Origin: Ectopseudomonas chengduensis
GTDB taxonomy: Bacteria; Pseudomonadota; Gammaproteobacteria; Pseudomonadales; Pseudomonadaceae
Assembly: GCF_900102635.1 (NCBI RefSeq)
Contig: NZ_FMZQ01000001.1
Span: 744,001-808,000, forward strand
Reading direction: 5' to 3'
Length of the DNA: 64,000 nucleotides
Shown: positions 30,141 through 40,421 of the stretch, piece by piece
How the letters are laid out: each line of letters opens with the position of its first letter
Position numbering within the stretch: the stretch's first letter is position 1
Made by a program: the position numbers and the translations under genes
Notes under the pieces: generated by a model
The model's input: the letters and a program-made list of their open reading frames with translations, nothing else
What the model was told of the DNA's origin: nothing
Databases searched by the model: none

Positions 30141-31112
30141 ATGCAGACTTTGTACCCGGAGATCAAACCCTACGCTCGCCATGAACTGGCGGTCGAGCAA
30201 CCGCACGTGCTGTACATCGACGAGAGCGGCTCTGCGGATGGGTTGCCGGTACTGTTCATTCATGGCGGCCCCGGTGCCGGCTGCGATTCTGCCAGCCGCC
30301 GTTACTTCGATCCCGCCCTGTATCGCATCGTCACCTTCGACCAGCGCGGCTGTGGCCGTTCGACGCCGCACGCGAGTCTGGAGAACAACACCACCCAGGC
30401 GCTGATCGCCGATATCGAGCGTATTCGCGAGCATCTGGGTATCGACAAGTTCGTGCTGTTCGGTGGCTCCTGGGGCTCGACCCTGGCGTTGGCCTATGCA
30501 CAGGCGCATCCGCAGCGCGTGCATGGACTGATCCTGCGCGGCATCTTCCTGTGTCGGCCGCAGGAGTTCAGCTGGTTCTATCAGGAAGGCGCCAGCCGCC
30601 TGTTCCCCGATTACTGGGAGGATTACGTGGCGCCCATCCCGGTCGAGGAGCGCGGCGACCTGATGCAGGCCTTCTACAAGCGCCTGACGGGTACCGACCA
30701 GATCGCCCAGATGCATGCGGCCAAGGCCTGGTCGACCTGGGAGGGGCGTACTGCCACCCTGCGTCCCAACACCCAGGTGGTCGAGCGCTTCAGCGAGGCG
30801 CATCGGGCACTGTCCATCGCCCGTATCGAGTGCCACTACTTCGTCAACGACGCCTTCCTCGAGCCTAACCAACTGCTCCGTGACATGCCGAAGATCGCCC
30901 ATCTGCCGGGCATCATCGTGCACGGTCGCTACGACGCCATCTGCCCGCTGGACAACGCCTGGGCGCTGCACCAGGCCTGGCCCAACAGCGAGCTGCAGAT
31001 CATCCGTGACGCCGGCCACTCGGCGGCGGAACCCGGTATCACCGATGCGCTGATCCGCGCTGCCGAACAGATGGCCCGGCGCCTGCTCGACCTGCCGCCG
31101 GAGGATGCATGA
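30141..31112 (+). CDS. pip: Proline iminopeptidase
   Basis: Alpha/beta-hydrolase of family S33 that removes N-terminal proline from peptides, 323 aa. The oxyanion-hole region [11 protein letters not shown], the nucleophile elbow [18 protein letters not shown] (Ser near residue 111) and the late DAGHSA with the catalytic His are visible, along with [22 protein letters not shown] precedes the ATG. The 3' end overlaps dtd by four bases. Confidence 0.93.
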   Translation: MQTLYPEIKPYARHELAVEQPHVLYIDESGSADGLPVLFIHGGPGAGCDSASRRYFDPALYRIVTFDQRGCGRSTPHASLENNTTQALIADIERIREHLGIDKFVLFGGSWGSTLALAYAQAHPQRVHGLILRGIFLCRPQEFSWFYQEGASRLFPDYWEDYVAPIPVEERGDLMQAFYKRLTGTDQIAQMHAAKAWSTWEGRTATLRPNTQVVERFSEAHRALSIARIECHYFVNDAFLEPNQLLRDMPKIAHLPGIIVHGRYDAICPLDNAWALHQAWPNSELQIIRDAGHSAAEPGITDALIRAAEQMARRLLDLPPEDA

Positions 31113-31546
31113 AGCTGCTGATCCAGCGCGTCAGCGGTGCACGGGTGGAGGTCGAAGGCGAGGTGGTGGGCAGCATCGATCAGGGCCTGCTGGCGCTGGT
31201 CGGCATCGAGCCGCAGGACGATCAGGCCAGTCTGTCCCGCGCGCTGCACAAGCTGCTGAACTACCGCATGTTCAGCGACGAGGCGGGCAAGATGAATCGC
31301 TCGCTGACGGACGTGCAAGGCGGGCTGTTGTTGGTCTCGCAGTTCACCCTGGCAGCCGACACCAAAAGCGGCATGCGCCCCAGTTTCTCCAGCGCTGCGC
31401 CACCCGCGCAGGGGGCTGCGCTGTTCGATGCTCTGGTGGAAATGGCCAGAGCCCAGCATCCGCAGGTCGCCACCGGACGCTTCGGCGCCAATATGCAGGT
31501 GCACCTGGTCAACGATGGGCCGGTGACCTTTCTGCTTGAGGTATAG
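31109..31546 (+). CDS. dtd: D-aminoacyl-tRNA deacylase
   Basis: A 145-aa Dtd that hydrolyses D-aminoacyl-tRNAs such as D-Tyr-tRNA. Characteristic segments are [40 protein letters not shown] and the Gly-Pro motif in [11 protein letters not shown]. The start overlaps pip (ATGA), so translation is coupled. Confidence 0.95.
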   Translation: MKLLIQRVSGARVEVEGEVVGSIDQGLLALVGIEPQDDQASLSRALHKLLNYRMFSDEAGKMNRSLTDVQGGLLLVSQFTLAADTKSGMRPSFSSAAPPAQGAALFDALVEMARAQHPQVATGRFGANMQVHLVNDGPVTFLLEV

Positions 31547-31554
31547 CGGTAGTT

Positions 31555-31622
31555 TGTGGGAGCGAGCTCTGCTCGCGAATGCTGGCGACTCGAACGCTTG
31601 GCGAGCAGAGCTCGCTCCTACA
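31555..31622. repeat. REP palindrome, GAGCGAGCTCTGCTCGC family
   Basis: Arms TGTGGGAGCGAGCTCTGCTC and GAGCAGAGCTCGCTCCTACA, with one mismatch, lie between the convergent dtd and rsmE genes. A single half-arm of the same type is at 49085-49105. Confidence 0.85.
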
Positions 31623-31638
31623 GGTTGCTCGTTCGCGT

Positions 31639-32349
31639 TTAGAACAATCTGGCCAGCAACGCCGGCACGGCCGTCTCCACCCGCAGAATGCGCTCGCCCA
31701 GCTGCACCGGTTGCAGGCCTGCTGCTTCGCGCAGCAGCTCGACTTCGTAGGGAATCCAGCCGCCCTCCGGGCCGATGGCCAGGGTCACCGGTTGCTCGAC
31801 GGCGCGCGGGCAGGCCGGGTAATCACCGGGGTGGCCGGTCAGGCCAAGTGTGCCGGCCGCCAGGGCCGGTAGGCGATCCTCGACGAAGGGTTTGAAGCGC
31901 TTCTCGATGCTTACTTCGGGTAGCACCGTGTCGCGCGCCTGCTCCAGGCCGAGGATCAGCTGTTCGCGAATGGCCTCGGCCTCGAGAAACGGTGTCTGCC
32001 AGAAACTCTTCTCCACCCGGTAGCTGTTGACCAATACCAGGCGCGCCACGCCCATGGCGCTGACCGTCTGCAGCACGCGCTTGAGCATCTTCGGGCGGGG
32101 CAGGGCGAGGATCAGGGTCAGCGGTAGCTTGGCCGGTGGCGGCTGGTCGAGACTGACATGCAGTTCGGCATGCTCGGCATCCAGGGCGATCAGTCGGCCT
32201 TCGCCCATCAGGCCGCCAAGATGACCGACGCGCAGGCGATCACCGGTCTCGGCGCGATGCACTTCATGTAGATGTTTCAGGCGCCTGCCACTGAGGCGTA
32301 CCCGCTCGCCACCGACGAAGTCGGCGTCCTCCAGCAGCAGCAGGTTCAC
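31639..32349 (-). CDS. rsmE: 16S rRNA m3U1498 methyltransferase RsmE
   Basis: SPOUT-class rRNA methyltransferase, 236 aa. The N-terminal PUA-like part contains [20 protein letters not shown]. The C-terminal trefoil-knot domain shows [20 protein letters not shown] and the SAM site [17 protein letters not shown], ending in [20 protein letters not shown]. The start is a GTG at 32349 whose bases overlap the tatC stop (GTGA), so it is coupled to tatC. Confidence 0.93.
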   Translation of the reverse strand: MNLLLLEDADFVGGERVRLSGRRLKHLHEVHRAETGDRLRVGHLGGLMGEGRLIALDAEHAELHVSLDQPPPAKLPLTLILALPRPKMLKRVLQTVSAMGVARLVLVNSYRVEKSFWQTPFLEAEAIREQLILGLEQARDTVLPEVSIEKRFKPFVEDRLPALAAGTLGLTGHPGDYPACPRAVEQPVTLAIGPEGGWIPYEVELLREAAGLQPVQLGERILRVETAVPALLARLF

Positions 32350-33140
32350 GGCAGCGGCGCGGGTGGCTGGTCTTCGGGCTTGGCTTCTTCTTCGGCCTGT
32401 TCCTGGTCGCGCTTGCGCTTGACCAGCGCGCCAGCCAGTACACCGGCTTCGAACAGTAGCCACATCGGCACGGCCAACAGGGTCTGCGAGAACACGTCCG
32501 GCGGCGTCAGCACCATACCGACCACGAAGCAGCCGACAATGACGTAGGGGCGGCTCTTGCGCAAAGTCGCTACGTCGACCAGGCCTACCCAGATAACCAG
32601 GAAGGTAGCGATAGGGATCTCGAAGGCCACGCCAAAGGCGAAGAACAGCGTCAGGACGAAATCCAGGTACTGGCCGATGTCGGTCATCATCGCCACGCCT
32701 TCCGGGGTCACGCTGGCGAAGAAGCCGAACATGATCGGGAACACCACGAAGTAGGCGAAGGCCATGCCGGCATAGAACAGGAAGATACTGGAAATCAGCA
32801 GCGGCACCGCGATGCGTCGCTCATGGGTGTATAGCCCCGGCGCGATGAAACCCCAGATCTGGTGCAGGATCACCGGCATGCCTAGAAACAACGCACACAT
32901 CAGGGTCAGCTTGAATGGCGTCAGGAACGGCGAGGCGACCCCTGTGGCGATCATCGTCGCGCCTTCTGGCAGATAGGCGCGTAACGGTGCAGCGACCAGG
33001 GCGTAGATATCCTGAGCGAAGTAGAACAGGCCGGCGAAGATCAGCAGGATGATCACTACACAGCGCAACAGACGAGTACGCAGCTCGGCCAGGTGCGAGA
33101 CCAGAGGCATTTCCTGGTCGGCTTGTGGATTATTGCTCAT
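32346..33140 (-). CDS. tatC: Sec-independent translocase TatC
   Basis: Core receptor of the twin-arginine translocase, 264 aa, with six membrane segments. The conserved [17 protein letters not shown] is at the N-terminus, with [36 protein letters not shown] and a final [11 protein letters not shown] charged tail ([17 protein letters not shown]) follows. It overlaps tatB by four bases and rsmE by four. Confidence 0.96.
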   Translation of the reverse strand: MSNNPQADQEMPLVSHLAELRTRLLRCVVIILLIFAGLFYFAQDIYALVAAPLRAYLPEGATMIATGVASPFLTPFKLTLMCALFLGMPVILHQIWGFIAPGLYTHERRIAVPLLISSIFLFYAGMAFAYFVVFPIMFGFFASVTPEGVAMMTDIGQYLDFVLTLFFAFGVAFEIPIATFLVIWVGLVDVATLRKSRPYVIVGCFVVGMVLTPPDVFSQTLLAVPMWLLFEAGVLAGALVKRKRDQEQAEEEAKPEDQPPAPLP

Positions 33141-33481
33141 GGCTGGGGATTCTTGTCCTGAACGCTCGGGGCCGTGTCGGCAGTCGATTTGGCGCTGTTC
33201 TCCGCTGGCGGATTGTCGCTTTTGCCGGTGCCGAGAATGTCCTGCTTCATCGCCTGCATTTCCCGCTCGAGTTCGAGAATCCGCTCGTTATGCAACTGAC
33301 GGCGAATCTCGTCGGCGCCGATCTCGCGCTCCACCTCGGCCTTGATCGAGTTGAAGCTGCGCTTGATCCGGCCGATCCACAGGCTGGCCGTACGCACGGC
33401 GCCTGGCAGGCGCTCGGGGCCGAGCACCACCAGGGCCACCAGACCGACCAGCAGCAGCTCGGTAAAACCGATGTCGAACAT
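33137..33481 (-). CDS. tatB: Sec-independent translocase TatB
   Basis: A 114-aa TatB with a short N-terminal membrane helix ([20 protein letters not shown]), the [11 protein letters not shown] hinge and a long amphipathic charged helix ([20 protein letters not shown]). It lies between tatA and tatC. Confidence 0.95.
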   Translation of the reverse strand: MFDIGFTELLLVGLVALVVLGPERLPGAVRTASLWIGRIKRSFNSIKAEVEREIGADEIRRQLHNERILELEREMQAMKQDILGTGKSDNPPAENSAKSTADTAPSVQDKNPQP

Positions 33482-33484
33482 GGC

Positions 33485-33718
33485 TTAGTCTTTCTTCGCT
33501 GGCTCTTCGACCTTGCGTGCCTGGGCGTCGATGGTCTGGCCCTTGGGCTCTTCCACGGCTGGCTTTTCAGCTTCGCCGCTATCCATCGATTTGCGGAAAC
33601 CCTTGATCGCGTCGCCCAGATCCGAGCCAAGGCCTTTCAGGCGCTTGGTGCCGAACAGCATGACCACGATGAGCAGGATGATCAGGAGTTGCCAGATGCT
33701 GATACCGCCAAAGCCCAT
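33485..33718 (-). CDS. tatA: Sec-independent translocase TatA
   Basis: A 77-aa TatA beginning [20 protein letters not shown], followed by [20 protein letters not shown] and an acidic and basic tail. It is three bases upstream of tatB and 23 bases after hisE. Confidence 0.95.
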   Translation of the reverse strand: MGFGGISIWQLLIILLIVVMLFGTKRLKGLGSDLGDAIKGFRKSMDSGEAEKPAVEEPKGQTIDAQARKVEEPAKKD

Positions 33719-33741
33719 GATATGTACTCCGTAATGAAGGT

Positions 33742-34077
33742 TTATTCGGATTGCGGTCGCGCGGCTTTTTCCGCGTGGCCGGAGAGGCCGAAACGGCGAT
33801 CCAGTTCATCCAGCACAGCCTGGGGATGCTGGCCGAGGGCGGCGAGCATGACCAGGCTATGGAACCACAGATCGGCGGTTTCGTAGATCAGGTCCTTGCA
33901 GTCACCGCTGGCGGCGGCGTCCTTGGCGGCGAGGATGGTTTCCACCGATTCCTCGCCGACCTTTTCCAGAATCTTGTTCAGACCCTTGTGATACAGGCTG
34001 GCGACGTAGGAGCTGTCGGCCGCTGCGCCCTTGCGCGACTCCAGCACCTCGGCCAGGCGGCTCAGGGTGTCACTCAT
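33742..34077 (-). CDS. hisE: Phosphoribosyl-ATP pyrophosphatase
   Basis: Second enzyme of histidine biosynthesis, 111 aa, all-helical MazG-like. Visible motifs are [20 protein letters not shown] and [21 protein letters not shown] use ATG 34077 because AGGAC precedes it; ATG 34092 would add five residues. It overlaps the hisI stop by eight bases (ATGAGTGA). Confidence 0.94.
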   Translation of the reverse strand: MSDTLSRLAEVLESRKGAAADSSYVASLYHKGLNKILEKVGEESVETILAAKDAAASGDCKDLIYETADLWFHSLVMLAALGQHPQAVLDELDRRFGLSGHAEKAARPQSE

Positions 34078-34468
34078 GGCTGTGTCCTGCATAGATGGCG
34101 TGCGGATCTTTCAGCACCGCGTCGACGGTTTTCCAGCCGCCATTCTCGTATACCCGATAGAAGCAGCTTTCGCGACCGGTGTGGCAAGCGATGCCGCCCA
34201 GTTGTTCGACCATCAGCACGATGACATCGGCGTCGCAGTCCAGGCGCAGTTCGTGCAGTTTCTGCACATGGCCGGATTCCTCGCCCTTGCGCCACAACTT
34301 GCCACGTGAGCGCGACCAGTAGATGGCGCGTTGTTCGCTGGCGGTGAGGGCCAGGGATTCGCGGTTCATCCAGGCCATCATCAGGATGCGGCCACTCTGG
34401 TAGTCCTGGGCGATGGCCGGCACCAGGCCATCTTCGTTCCAGTGGATTTCGTCGAGCCAATCGTTCAT
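34070..34468 (-). CDS. hisI: Phosphoribosyl-AMP cyclohydrolase
   Basis: Third histidine-pathway enzyme, 132 aa. Zinc-binding motifs [20 protein letters not shown] and [20 protein letters not shown] are present, with the [14 protein letters not shown] substrate region. ATG 34468 gives [15 protein letters not shown]; the longer frame upstream is not conserved in character. It is separate from hisE, as in other Pseudomonas. Confidence 0.95.
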   Translation of the reverse strand: MNDWLDEIHWNEDGLVPAIAQDYQSGRILMMAWMNRESLALTASEQRAIYWSRSRGKLWRKGEESGHVQKLHELRLDCDADVIVLMVEQLGGIACHTGRESCFYRVYENGGWKTVDAVLKDPHAIYAGHSHE

Positions 34469-34541
34469 CGGTATTCCGTATCTGTTACGCCGGGCCTCGG
34501 CCCGTGAATTCCCCAAGTGTGCCAGTGCCGCAGCCAACTGG

Positions 34542-36125
34542 CTATCGGCGCAGCACCAGATAGAGCCCGCCGCCGACCATCAGCCAGGCTGGCCAGGTGG
34601 CCAGCAGTGGTGCCAGGCCTTGCATGGTGCCGGCGCCGATCAGTGCCGCACCAAGCAGGCGCAGTGTCCAGTGGTCGCGTGGTGCACTGGTCTGGACCTG
34701 TACCGGCTGCTGCAGACGTTCCAGGGTGTCGCGGGCGATCTGTGACAGGTGAGGCACCTGCTCGGCTTGTTGCTGCAGGTTGCGCAGCAGATGCAGCGGG
34801 CTGATGCGCTCGCGCATCCAGCGTTCGAGGAAGGGCTGCGCGGTGCTCCACAGATCCAGATCCGGATAGAGCTGACGGCCGAGGCCTTCGATGTTGAGCA
34901 GGGTCTTCTGCAGCAGCACCAGTTGCGGCTGCACTTCCATGTTGAAGCGCCGGGCGGTCTGGAACAGGCGCAGCAGCAACTGGCCGAAGGAGATGTCCTT
35001 CAGCGGCTTCTCGAAGATCGGCTCGCACACGGTGCGAATCGCCGCCTCGAACTCGTTGACCTTGGTGTCGGCCGGTACCCAGCCCGAGTCGATGTGCAAC
35101 TGCGCGACCTTGCGGTAGTCGCGCTTGAAGAAGGCGATCAGGTTGCGCGCCAGGTAGTCCTGGTCTTCGTCGGTGAGGCTGCCGATGATGCCGCAGTCGA
35201 TGGCGATGTACTGCGGGCTCCACGGCGTGCGGGTGCTGACGAAGATGTTGCCGGGGTGCATGTCGGCGTGGAAGAAGCTGTCGCGGAACACCTGGGTGAA
35301 GAAGATCTCCACGCCGCGCTCGGCCAAAAGTTTCATGTCGGTGCGCTGGTCGGCCAGGGTCGCCAGGTCGGTCACCGGGATGCCGTAGATGCGCTCCATT
35401 ACCAGCACCTGGTGGCGGCACAGGTCCCAGTACACCTGCGGTACGTAGAGCAGAGGCGAGCCGTCGAAGTTGCGCCGCAGCTGGCTGGCGTTGGCTGCTT
35501 CGCGCAGCAGGTCGAGTTCATCAAAGATGGTTTTTTCGTAGTCGCTGACTACTTCTACCGGGCGCAGGCGGCGGGCATCGGCCGAGGCTTTCTCGGCGAT
35601 ACGGGCGATCAGGAACAGCCAGGCCAGGTCCTGGCGAATCACCGGTTTGAGGCCCGGGCGCACCACCTTGACCACCACCTGCTCGCCGCTTTTCAGCTGC
35701 GCGGCATGCACCTGAGCCACCGAGGCCGAGGCCAGGGGCTGGCTGTCGAAGCGGGCGAACAGCTCGCTCACCGGGGCGCCAAGCTGGGCTTCGATCAGGG
35801 CGATGGCTTGCTCTTCCGGGAAGGGCGGTACCTGATCCTGCAGGCGCGCCAGCTCATCGGCGATATCCGGCGGCAGCAGGTCGCGGCGGGTGGACAGCAG
35901 TTGGCCGAACTTGATGAAGATCGGCCCCAGGTCTTCCAGCGCCAGACGCAGACGTGCGCCGCGCGACAGCGCCAGCGTCTTGCGCGGCAGCCAGCGCCAG
36001 GGCAGCAGGCAGGATAGCGCGCGCAGCCAGAATGGCAGCGGTAGCTCGAAGAGCATCTCGTCCAGTTGATAGCGGATGACTACGCGCTGGATGCGCAACA
36101 GGCGGCGAACGGCAAGCAGCTTCAT
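34542..36125 (-). CDS. ubiB: UbiB, atypical kinase-like ubiquinone biosynthesis factor
   Basis: ABC1/ADCK-family ATPase required for ubiquinone synthesis, 527 aa. The motif [20 protein letters not shown] contains the KxGQ signature (about residues 71-74). [20 protein letters not shown] follows, and the catalytic-loop equivalent is [13 protein letters not shown]. Two C-terminal hydrophobic stretches ([20 protein letters not shown], then [19 protein letters not shown]) anchor it in the inner membrane. It overlaps ubiJ by four bases. Confidence 0.95.
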   Translation of the reverse strand: MKLLAVRRLLRIQRVVIRYQLDEMLFELPLPFWLRALSCLLPWRWLPRKTLALSRGARLRLALEDLGPIFIKFGQLLSTRRDLLPPDIADELARLQDQVPPFPEEQAIALIEAQLGAPVSELFARFDSQPLASASVAQVHAAQLKSGEQVVVKVVRPGLKPVIRQDLAWLFLIARIAEKASADARRLRPVEVVSDYEKTIFDELDLLREAANASQLRRNFDGSPLLYVPQVYWDLCRHQVLVMERIYGIPVTDLATLADQRTDMKLLAERGVEIFFTQVFRDSFFHADMHPGNIFVSTRTPWSPQYIAIDCGIIGSLTDEDQDYLARNLIAFFKRDYRKVAQLHIDSGWVPADTKVNEFEAAIRTVCEPIFEKPLKDISFGQLLLRLFQTARRFNMEVQPQLVLLQKTLLNIEGLGRQLYPDLDLWSTAQPFLERWMRERISPLHLLRNLQQQAEQVPHLSQIARDTLERLQQPVQVQTSAPRDHWTLRLLGAALIGAGTMQGLAPLLATWPAWLMVGGGLYLVLRR

Positions 36126-36739
36126 GCGTCGGACTTATTGGCAGAAGTGAGGCGCTCGATGCGTGCTTCCAGGCGGTCGAGGGCGAGTTTGAGTTGATCC
36201 AGCTCGGCGAAACGCGCATCGGCTTCGCGCTGGCCCACCAGGGTGCGTGATTCTTCGGCCAGGTAGTCGGCCAGATTCTGCTTGAGGCTGGTGGCGCCGT
36301 GGCTGGCGAGATTGACCCGGCTGCGCAGGTGACCGGCGAGCAGGGTAGTGGCCACCGGGCCGAGCCAGCGCGAGATTTCGTATTCCCAGTCCAGCTCCAG
36401 ATCCTGCAGGATGCCGGCCAGTTGCAGCAGCACCGCGCTGTCGCCATCGAGCGATACCTCAGGGCGATGCAGCACGGCAGTTTTCTCGCGGCTCAGGGCC
36501 AGGCGCAGCAGGCTGGCGGCAGGTGCGGTGAGCGTGCAGTCGGCGGGTGCATGCCACTGTGCGGCGAGTTGCAGACCATCACCACTGGGCAGAATGAACA
36601 GCTCCAGTGCCGGGCTCTGGCACTGTACGGCGATGACCTTGCCACTCAGTGCCTGCAGACGCGGCAAGGCCGTGTCATCGAGGCGCAGGGCGCGGTTGAG
36701 GCCCGCCTCGACGCCCGCCAGCAAGCCCGTGATGAGCAT
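36122..36739 (-). CDS. ubiJ: UbiJ, ubiquinone biosynthesis accessory factor
   Basis: A 205-aa SCP2-domain protein that holds lipid intermediates for the Ubi complex. An N-terminal leucine-rich segment ([20 protein letters not shown]) leads into the SCP2 fold. The C-terminal coiled coil is [20 protein letters not shown]. It is embedded between ubiE (one-base overlap, TAATG) and ubiB (four-base overlap). Confidence 0.92.
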   Translation of the reverse strand: MLITGLLAGVEAGLNRALRLDDTALPRLQALSGKVIAVQCQSPALELFILPSGDGLQLAAQWHAPADCTLTAPAASLLRLALSREKTAVLHRPEVSLDGDSAVLLQLAGILQDLELDWEYEISRWLGPVATTLLAGHLRSRVNLASHGATSLKQNLADYLAEESRTLVGQREADARFAELDQLKLALDRLEARIERLTSANKSDA

Positions 36740-37509
36740 TAAGGCTTGATGCCGCGATGCAGGGCGACGATGCCGCCAGTCATGTTGTGGTAGGTGACGC
36801 GCTCGAAGCCGGCGTCGACCATCATCGCCTTGAGGGTTTCCTGATCCGGGTGCATGCGGATCGACTCGGCCAGGTAGCGATAGCTTTCCGAGTCGTTGGT
36901 GATCAACTTGCCGGCCAGCGGCATGAAGCTGAACGAGTAGGTGTCATAGACCTTGGCCAGCAGCGGGTTGCCAGGCTTGGAGAACTCCAGAACCAGCAGG
37001 CGACCGCCGGGTTTTAACACGCGCAGCATCGAGCGCAGGGCGTCTTCCTTGTGGGTGACGTTGCGCAGGCCGAAGGCGATGGTGACCACGTCGAAATGGT
37101 TGTCGGGGAACGGCAGCTTCTCGGCATCGGCCTGGACGAACTGCACGTTGCCGGCCACGCCCTTGTCGAGCAGGCGGTCACGACCGACCTTGAGCATCGA
37201 GTCGTTGATGTCGGCCAGCACCACTTGCCCGGTCGGACCAACGATGCTGGAGAACTTGCGGGTCAGGTCTCCGGTGCCGCCAGCGATGTCCAGTACGCGG
37301 TTGCCGGTGCGCACGCCGGACAGTTCGATGGTGAAGCGCTTCCACAGGCGATGCAGGCCACCGGACAGCACGTCGTTCATCAGGTCGTACTTGGCCGCCA
37401 CCGAGTGAAAGACTTCGGCCACTTTCTCCGCCTTCTGGCTTTCCGGCACATCCTGGAAACCGAAGTGGGTGGTGGGTTCCTGCTCCTGGGCCTTGCGTGG
37501 ATCGCTCAT
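36739..37509 (-). CDS. ubiE: UbiE, ubiquinone/menaquinone C-methyltransferase
   Basis: SAM-dependent methyltransferase, 256 aa. Motif [16 protein letters not shown] and the post-motif [16 protein letters not shown] are present, with [20 protein letters not shown] and [20 protein letters not shown] typical of UbiE. ATG 37509 gives [12 protein letters not shown]; the long upstream extension is antisense to the PHA gene. It is first of the ubiE-ubiJ-ubiB operon. Confidence 0.95.
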   Translation of the reverse strand: MSDPRKAQEQEPTTHFGFQDVPESQKAEKVAEVFHSVAAKYDLMNDVLSGGLHRLWKRFTIELSGVRTGNRVLDIAGGTGDLTRKFSSIVGPTGQVVLADINDSMLKVGRDRLLDKGVAGNVQFVQADAEKLPFPDNHFDVVTIAFGLRNVTHKEDALRSMLRVLKPGGRLLVLEFSKPGNPLLAKVYDTYSFSFMPLAGKLITNDSESYRYLAESIRMHPDQETLKAMMVDAGFERVTYHNMTGGIVALHRGIKP

Positions 37510-37543
37510 GTCGCTCTCACCGGGTAGAAAACCGCACCATTCT

Positions 37544-37562
37544 AAAGGCGCCTGGCGCCTTT
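37544..37562. other. GC-rich hairpin in the ubiE leader
   Basis: AAAGGCGCC and GGCGCCTTT are separated by one base, between the divergent ubiE and the PHA-system gene. It looks like a terminator core, yet no gene ends here. It may be an old terminator or a leader structure of ubiE. Confidence 0.4.
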
Positions 37563-37656
37563 GTCTTGCCTGGGTGCCCGCTCGCCCGATGGGCTGGTAG
37601 AGTGATGTGACCTCATGCCGCAGCCGTGCGGCACGCCGCCAGTTCAAGGAGTTGCC

Positions 37657-37932
37657 ATGTCCCGTATTCGTGTCGAACGATCCCATTCCCTCGGTCGCGA
37701 GGCCGCCCGCGAGAAGGCCGAACGCCTGGCCGAGCGCCTGGCCAGCGAGTACGACGTGCGCTATCGCTGGAACGGCGACACCCTGGAGTTCAAGCGCAGC
37801 GGTGCCGACGGCAGCATCGCGGTGGGTGAAGACACTGTGCGTGTGGAGCTCAAGCTCGGGCTGTTGCTGTCGCCCATGGGCGGCATGATCCAGCGCGAGA
37901 TCGAGCAGGTGCTGGACAAATCGCTGGCCTGA
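37657..37932 (+). CDS. Polyhydroxyalkanoic acid system (PHA_gran_rgn) family protein
   Basis: A 91-aa protein of the family found between phaIF and ubiE (PA5062 type). It starts [20 protein letters not shown] and has a small alpha/beta domain ending [26 protein letters not shown] precedes ATG 37657; the longer frame to 37615 is not needed. It is presumed granule-associated, but its exact role is not established. Confidence 0.85.
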   Translation: MSRIRVERSHSLGREAAREKAERLAERLASEYDVRYRWNGDTLEFKRSGADGSIAVGEDTVRVELKLGLLLSPMGGMIQREIEQVLDKSLA

Positions 37933-38008
37933 GAGCAGCGGCAAGCCAGTAGGGTGCGCTGTGCCCGCCGCCACTGGGTCGCATGGAACATGCATGCTGT
38001 CGCCTGTT

Positions 38009-38028
38009 CCTAGTATGCGATTTCTAAT
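38009..38028. promoter_or_regulatory. Candidate PhaD operator upstream of phaI
   Basis: CCTAGT-N8-TCTAAT at 38009-38028 has the same layout as the better site upstream of phaC1 (TTTAGA-N8-TCTAAC). It lies 75 bp before phaI. The left half is degenerate. Confidence 0.35.
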
Positions 38029-38103
38029 TTTTCTCCTTAGGGTGTACCCAAGCCTGCATTCCGTGGGCGTTTCCGCTAACTGTCAAAGCGCGTGAGGTGC
38101 ACC

Positions 38104-38550
38104 ATGTCGAAAGTTGCCGTGAAGAAAAAAGTAGAAGCCGTGGTCGAAGACAAAGCCGGTCTGTTCGACGACGTGAAGGGCTATGCCCGCAAGATCTACC
38201 TCGCTGGCCTGGGCGCTTACGCCAAGGCGGGTGTCGAGGGGGCTGAATACTTCAAGGAGCTGGTCAAGGCCGGTGAAGGCGTCGAAAGCAAAGGCAAGAA
38301 GCTGGTCGACGAGCAGGTAGAAGCCGCCAACAGCCAGATCGAATCGGTCAAGCAGTCGGTCAACAGCAATGTCACCAGTGTTAAAGGCAAGGTCGAAGTT
38401 CAGCTCGACAAGATCGAGAAGGCTTTCGATACTCGTGTGGCTTCCGCTCTGAACCGTATCGGCATTCCGTCCAAGCAGGATGTTGAAGCACTCTCTGCTA
38501 AGCTGGATGAGCTGAGCGCGTTGCTCGAGCATGTCGCGCGTACCAAATAA
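38104..38550 (+). CDS. phaI: PhaI phasin
   Basis: Granule-associated phasin of 148 aa. It starts MSKVAVKKKVEAVVEDKAGL, followed by the phasin core DVKGYARKIYLAGLGAYAKA and long amphipathic helices. It shares the core motif with the PhaF N-terminus. GAGGTG precedes ATG 38104. phaF follows after 10 bp and AAGGAG. Confidence 0.93.
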   Translation: MSKVAVKKKVEAVVEDKAGLFDDVKGYARKIYLAGLGAYAKAGVEGAEYFKELVKAGEGVESKGKKLVDEQVEAANSQIESVKQSVNSNVTSVKGKVEVQLDKIEKAFDTRVASALNRIGIPSKQDVEALSAKLDELSALLEHVARTK

Positions 38551-38560
38551 GGAGATCAGG

Positions 38561-39427
38561 ATGGCTGTTAAGAAGAAAACCGAGAAACAGACCAGCTCCT
38601 GGATCGGCGAGGTCGAGAAATACTCGCGTCAGATCTGGTTGGCAGGCTTGGGCGCTTATTCCAAGGTCAGCAAGGACGGCACCAAGCTGTTCGACACGCT
38701 GGTCAAGGACGGCGAGAAGGCTGAAAAGCAGGCCAAGAGCGAAGTCGACAAACAGGTTGGCGCGGTGAAAGCCGGCGTCGGTTCCAAGGTCGGTTCCGCC
38801 AAGTCCAAGGTCGATGAGGTCAAGGACAGGGCAATCGGCAAATGGGGTGAGCTGGAAGAGGCCTTCGACAAGCGTCTGAACAATGCCATTTCGCGTCTGG
38901 GCGTGCCCAGCCGCAACGAGGTCAAGGCATTGAATGACAAGGTCGACAGCCTGACCAAGCAGCTGGAGAAAATCACTGGCGTATCGGCCAAGTCGGTCGC
39001 CAAGCCTGCTGCCAAAGCTGCGCCCAAACCTGCCGCGAAGGTTGCCGCCAAGCCGGCTGCGAAAGCAGCTGCCAAACCTGCTGCGAAGCCGGCCGCCAAG
39101 CCTGCTGCCAAAGCTGCAGCCAAGCCAGCAGCCAAACCGGCTGCCGCGAAACCTGCAGCCGCCAAGCCGGCAGCTAAACCTGCGGCGAAACCGGCAGCCA
39201 AGGCCGCAGCGAAACCCGCTGCCAAGCCAGCGGCCGCCGCCAAGCCGGCAGCCAAGCCAGCAGCCAAGCCTGCTGCAGCGAAGAAGCCGGCTGCGAAGAA
39301 ACCGGCAGCGCCCAAGGCAGCTGCGCCGAAACCGGCTGCACCGGCACCGGCTCCGGCCGCCGCCGCAACGCCGGCCGCTGCACCGGCTCCGGCTGCCACC
39401 CCGGCAACTCCAGCCACCCCGTCCTGA
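38561..39427 (+). CDS. phaF: PhaF phasin with histone-like AKPAA tail
   Basis: A 288-aa bifunctional phasin. Residues 1-145 form the granule-binding phasin domain (VEKYSRQIWLAGLGAYSKVS). From about residue 147 the sequence is an Ala/Lys/Pro repeat of AAKPAA units, which binds DNA nonspecifically in family members, ending in a Pro/Ala run. PhaF helps distribute granules at cell division. AAGGAG precedes ATG 38561. The repeat region produces long antisense frames that are artefacts. Confidence 0.93.
   Translation: MAVKKKTEKQTSSWIGEVEKYSRQIWLAGLGAYSKVSKDGTKLFDTLVKDGEKAEKQAKSEVDKQVGAVKAGVGSKVGSAKSKVDEVKDRAIGKWGELEEAFDKRLNNAISRLGVPSRNEVKALNDKVDSLTKQLEKITGVSAKSVAKPAAKAAPKPAAKVAAKPAAKAAAKPAAKPAAKPAAKAAAKPAAKPAAAKPAAAKPAAKPAAKPAAKAAAKPAAKPAAAAKPAAKPAAKPAAAKKPAAKKPAAPKAAAPKPAAPAPAPAAAATPAAAPAPAATPATPATPS
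39000..39330 (+). repeat. AAKPA-coding tandem repeat in phaF
   Basis: In-frame, imperfect repetition of gcnaarccngcngcn units encodes the basic tail. The codons vary between units, so it is protein-level repetition and not a recent DNA slippage array. Confidence 0.8.
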
Positions 39428-39445
39428 GTTTCTCGGGATCACAAG

Positions 39446-39470
39446 CGCCCGGCCTAGTGCCGGGCGTTTG
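39446..39470 (+). terminator. Terminator of phaIF
   Basis: CGCCCGGC-CTAGT-GCCGGGCG stem-loop starts 18 bases after the phaF stop and is followed by TTTGCGTTT. Confidence 0.75.
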
Positions 39471-39525
39471 CGTTTCTGCTCGCAGGGCGGGCCATGCGCA
39501 TCAACCGTGGATGCGTCTCGGCTTT

Positions 39526-39578
39526 GTAGGGCGGGTGTAACCCGCCATTTGCGCTCTGGCGGGTTGCACCCGCCCTAC
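39526..39578. repeat. REP palindrome, GTAGGGCGGGT family
   Basis: GTAGGGCGGGTGTAACCCGC and GCGGGTTGCACCCGCCCTAC lie between the convergent phaF and phaD genes. Same family as 8329-8383. Confidence 0.85.
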
Positions 39579-39615
39579 ATTCCCAGCGTGTCATTGGCGT
39601 GCGCACGGCTGCGCA

Positions 39616-40230
39616 TCAGGCTTCCAGGTAGCGCTGCGCCAAGTGCTCGACGGTGCTGCGTGAGGGCTGGTTCAGGTGCGGCGCCACCAGCATCATGATC
39701 TGGTACACCACCAGACGCACTTCACCTTCCTGGTTGAGGATGCGCTGATAGTCGAGGGAGAACAGCAGGGTCAGGGTGATCTGCTCGACCAGTTGGCCGA
39801 GCGCCTGGGTGCCGCTGTTCAGTTGGCCGTCGGCCATCAGGCGGGCAAGCAGCGAGGCCAGCGTGCGTTTCAGCGCGTTCAGCCAGTGACGAATGCCGCG
39901 CGCCAGTTTTGGCAGGCGCCCGGCCAGGTTGGACAGATCCTGGAAGAGGAAGCGGTACTGCGACAGGCGCTCGACGATCAGGTGCAGGAACAGCCAGTAG
40001 TCCTCGACGTCCAGCTGGGCTTCGGCTGGCGGGTCGAGCAAAGGCGCCATCTCGCTCTGGAAGCGTTCGAACAGCTCCAGTATCAGCGGCTCCTTGCCAT
40101 GGAAGTGGTAGTAGAGATTGCCCGGGCTGATGTCCAGCTCGTTGGCGATCTCCAGTGTGGAAACGTTGGGCTCGCCCTGCTCGTTGAACAGCTGCAGGGC
40201 GGTTTGCAGAATGCGCTCGCGGGTTTTCAT
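39616..40230 (-). CDS. phaD: PhaD, TetR-family regulator of PHA genes
   Basis: A 204-aa TetR-type regulator that in P. putida activates pha promoters. The N-terminal helix-turn-helix is visible as MKTRERILQTALQLFNEQGE and NELDISPGNLYYHFHGKEPL. I choose ATG 40230 (MKTRERIL) as in other PhaD proteins; a TTG 18 bases upstream is possible. It is downstream of phaC2 and convergent with phaF. Confidence 0.92.
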   Translation of the reverse strand: MKTRERILQTALQLFNEQGEPNVSTLEIANELDISPGNLYYHFHGKEPLILELFERFQSEMAPLLDPPAEAQLDVEDYWLFLHLIVERLSQYRFLFQDLSNLAGRLPKLARGIRHWLNALKRTLASLLARLMADGQLNSGTQALGQLVEQITLTLLFSLDYQRILNQEGEVRLVVYQIMMLVAPHLNQPSRSTVEHLAQRYLEA

Positions 40231-40421
40231 CCTTGGCTTCTTGTTCAATTAGGCGCGAAGGACTGACGATAACCGGCCGGCGTGCAGCCGGCCATCCCTT
40301 TGCCGTGAAAGTCGTGTGGCGGCACCGCTAATGCCATTCTTCCCAAGGGAGAAGGTGATGCGAAGCGCCGGATGAGGGGCGAGCATGCCGCCTGGGCTTT
40401 GTTTGCACTTGGCATGCCGCT

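Noticed and set aside
30063..31019. Long N-terminal extension of the lipoprotein gene at 29625
   Set aside because: It is antisense to pip; the real start with AAGGAAG and a lipoprotein signal is at 30062.
39000..39330. Slippage-type tandem DNA repeat in phaF
   Set aside because: Units differ at synonymous positions, so it is an old amino-acid repeat and normal for PhaF.
38498..39442. Two long Gly/Arg/Ala-rich antisense frames over phaF
   Set aside because: They are complements of the AAKPA-coding repeat and carry no family features; phaF has a proper start, ribosome site and homologous domain.
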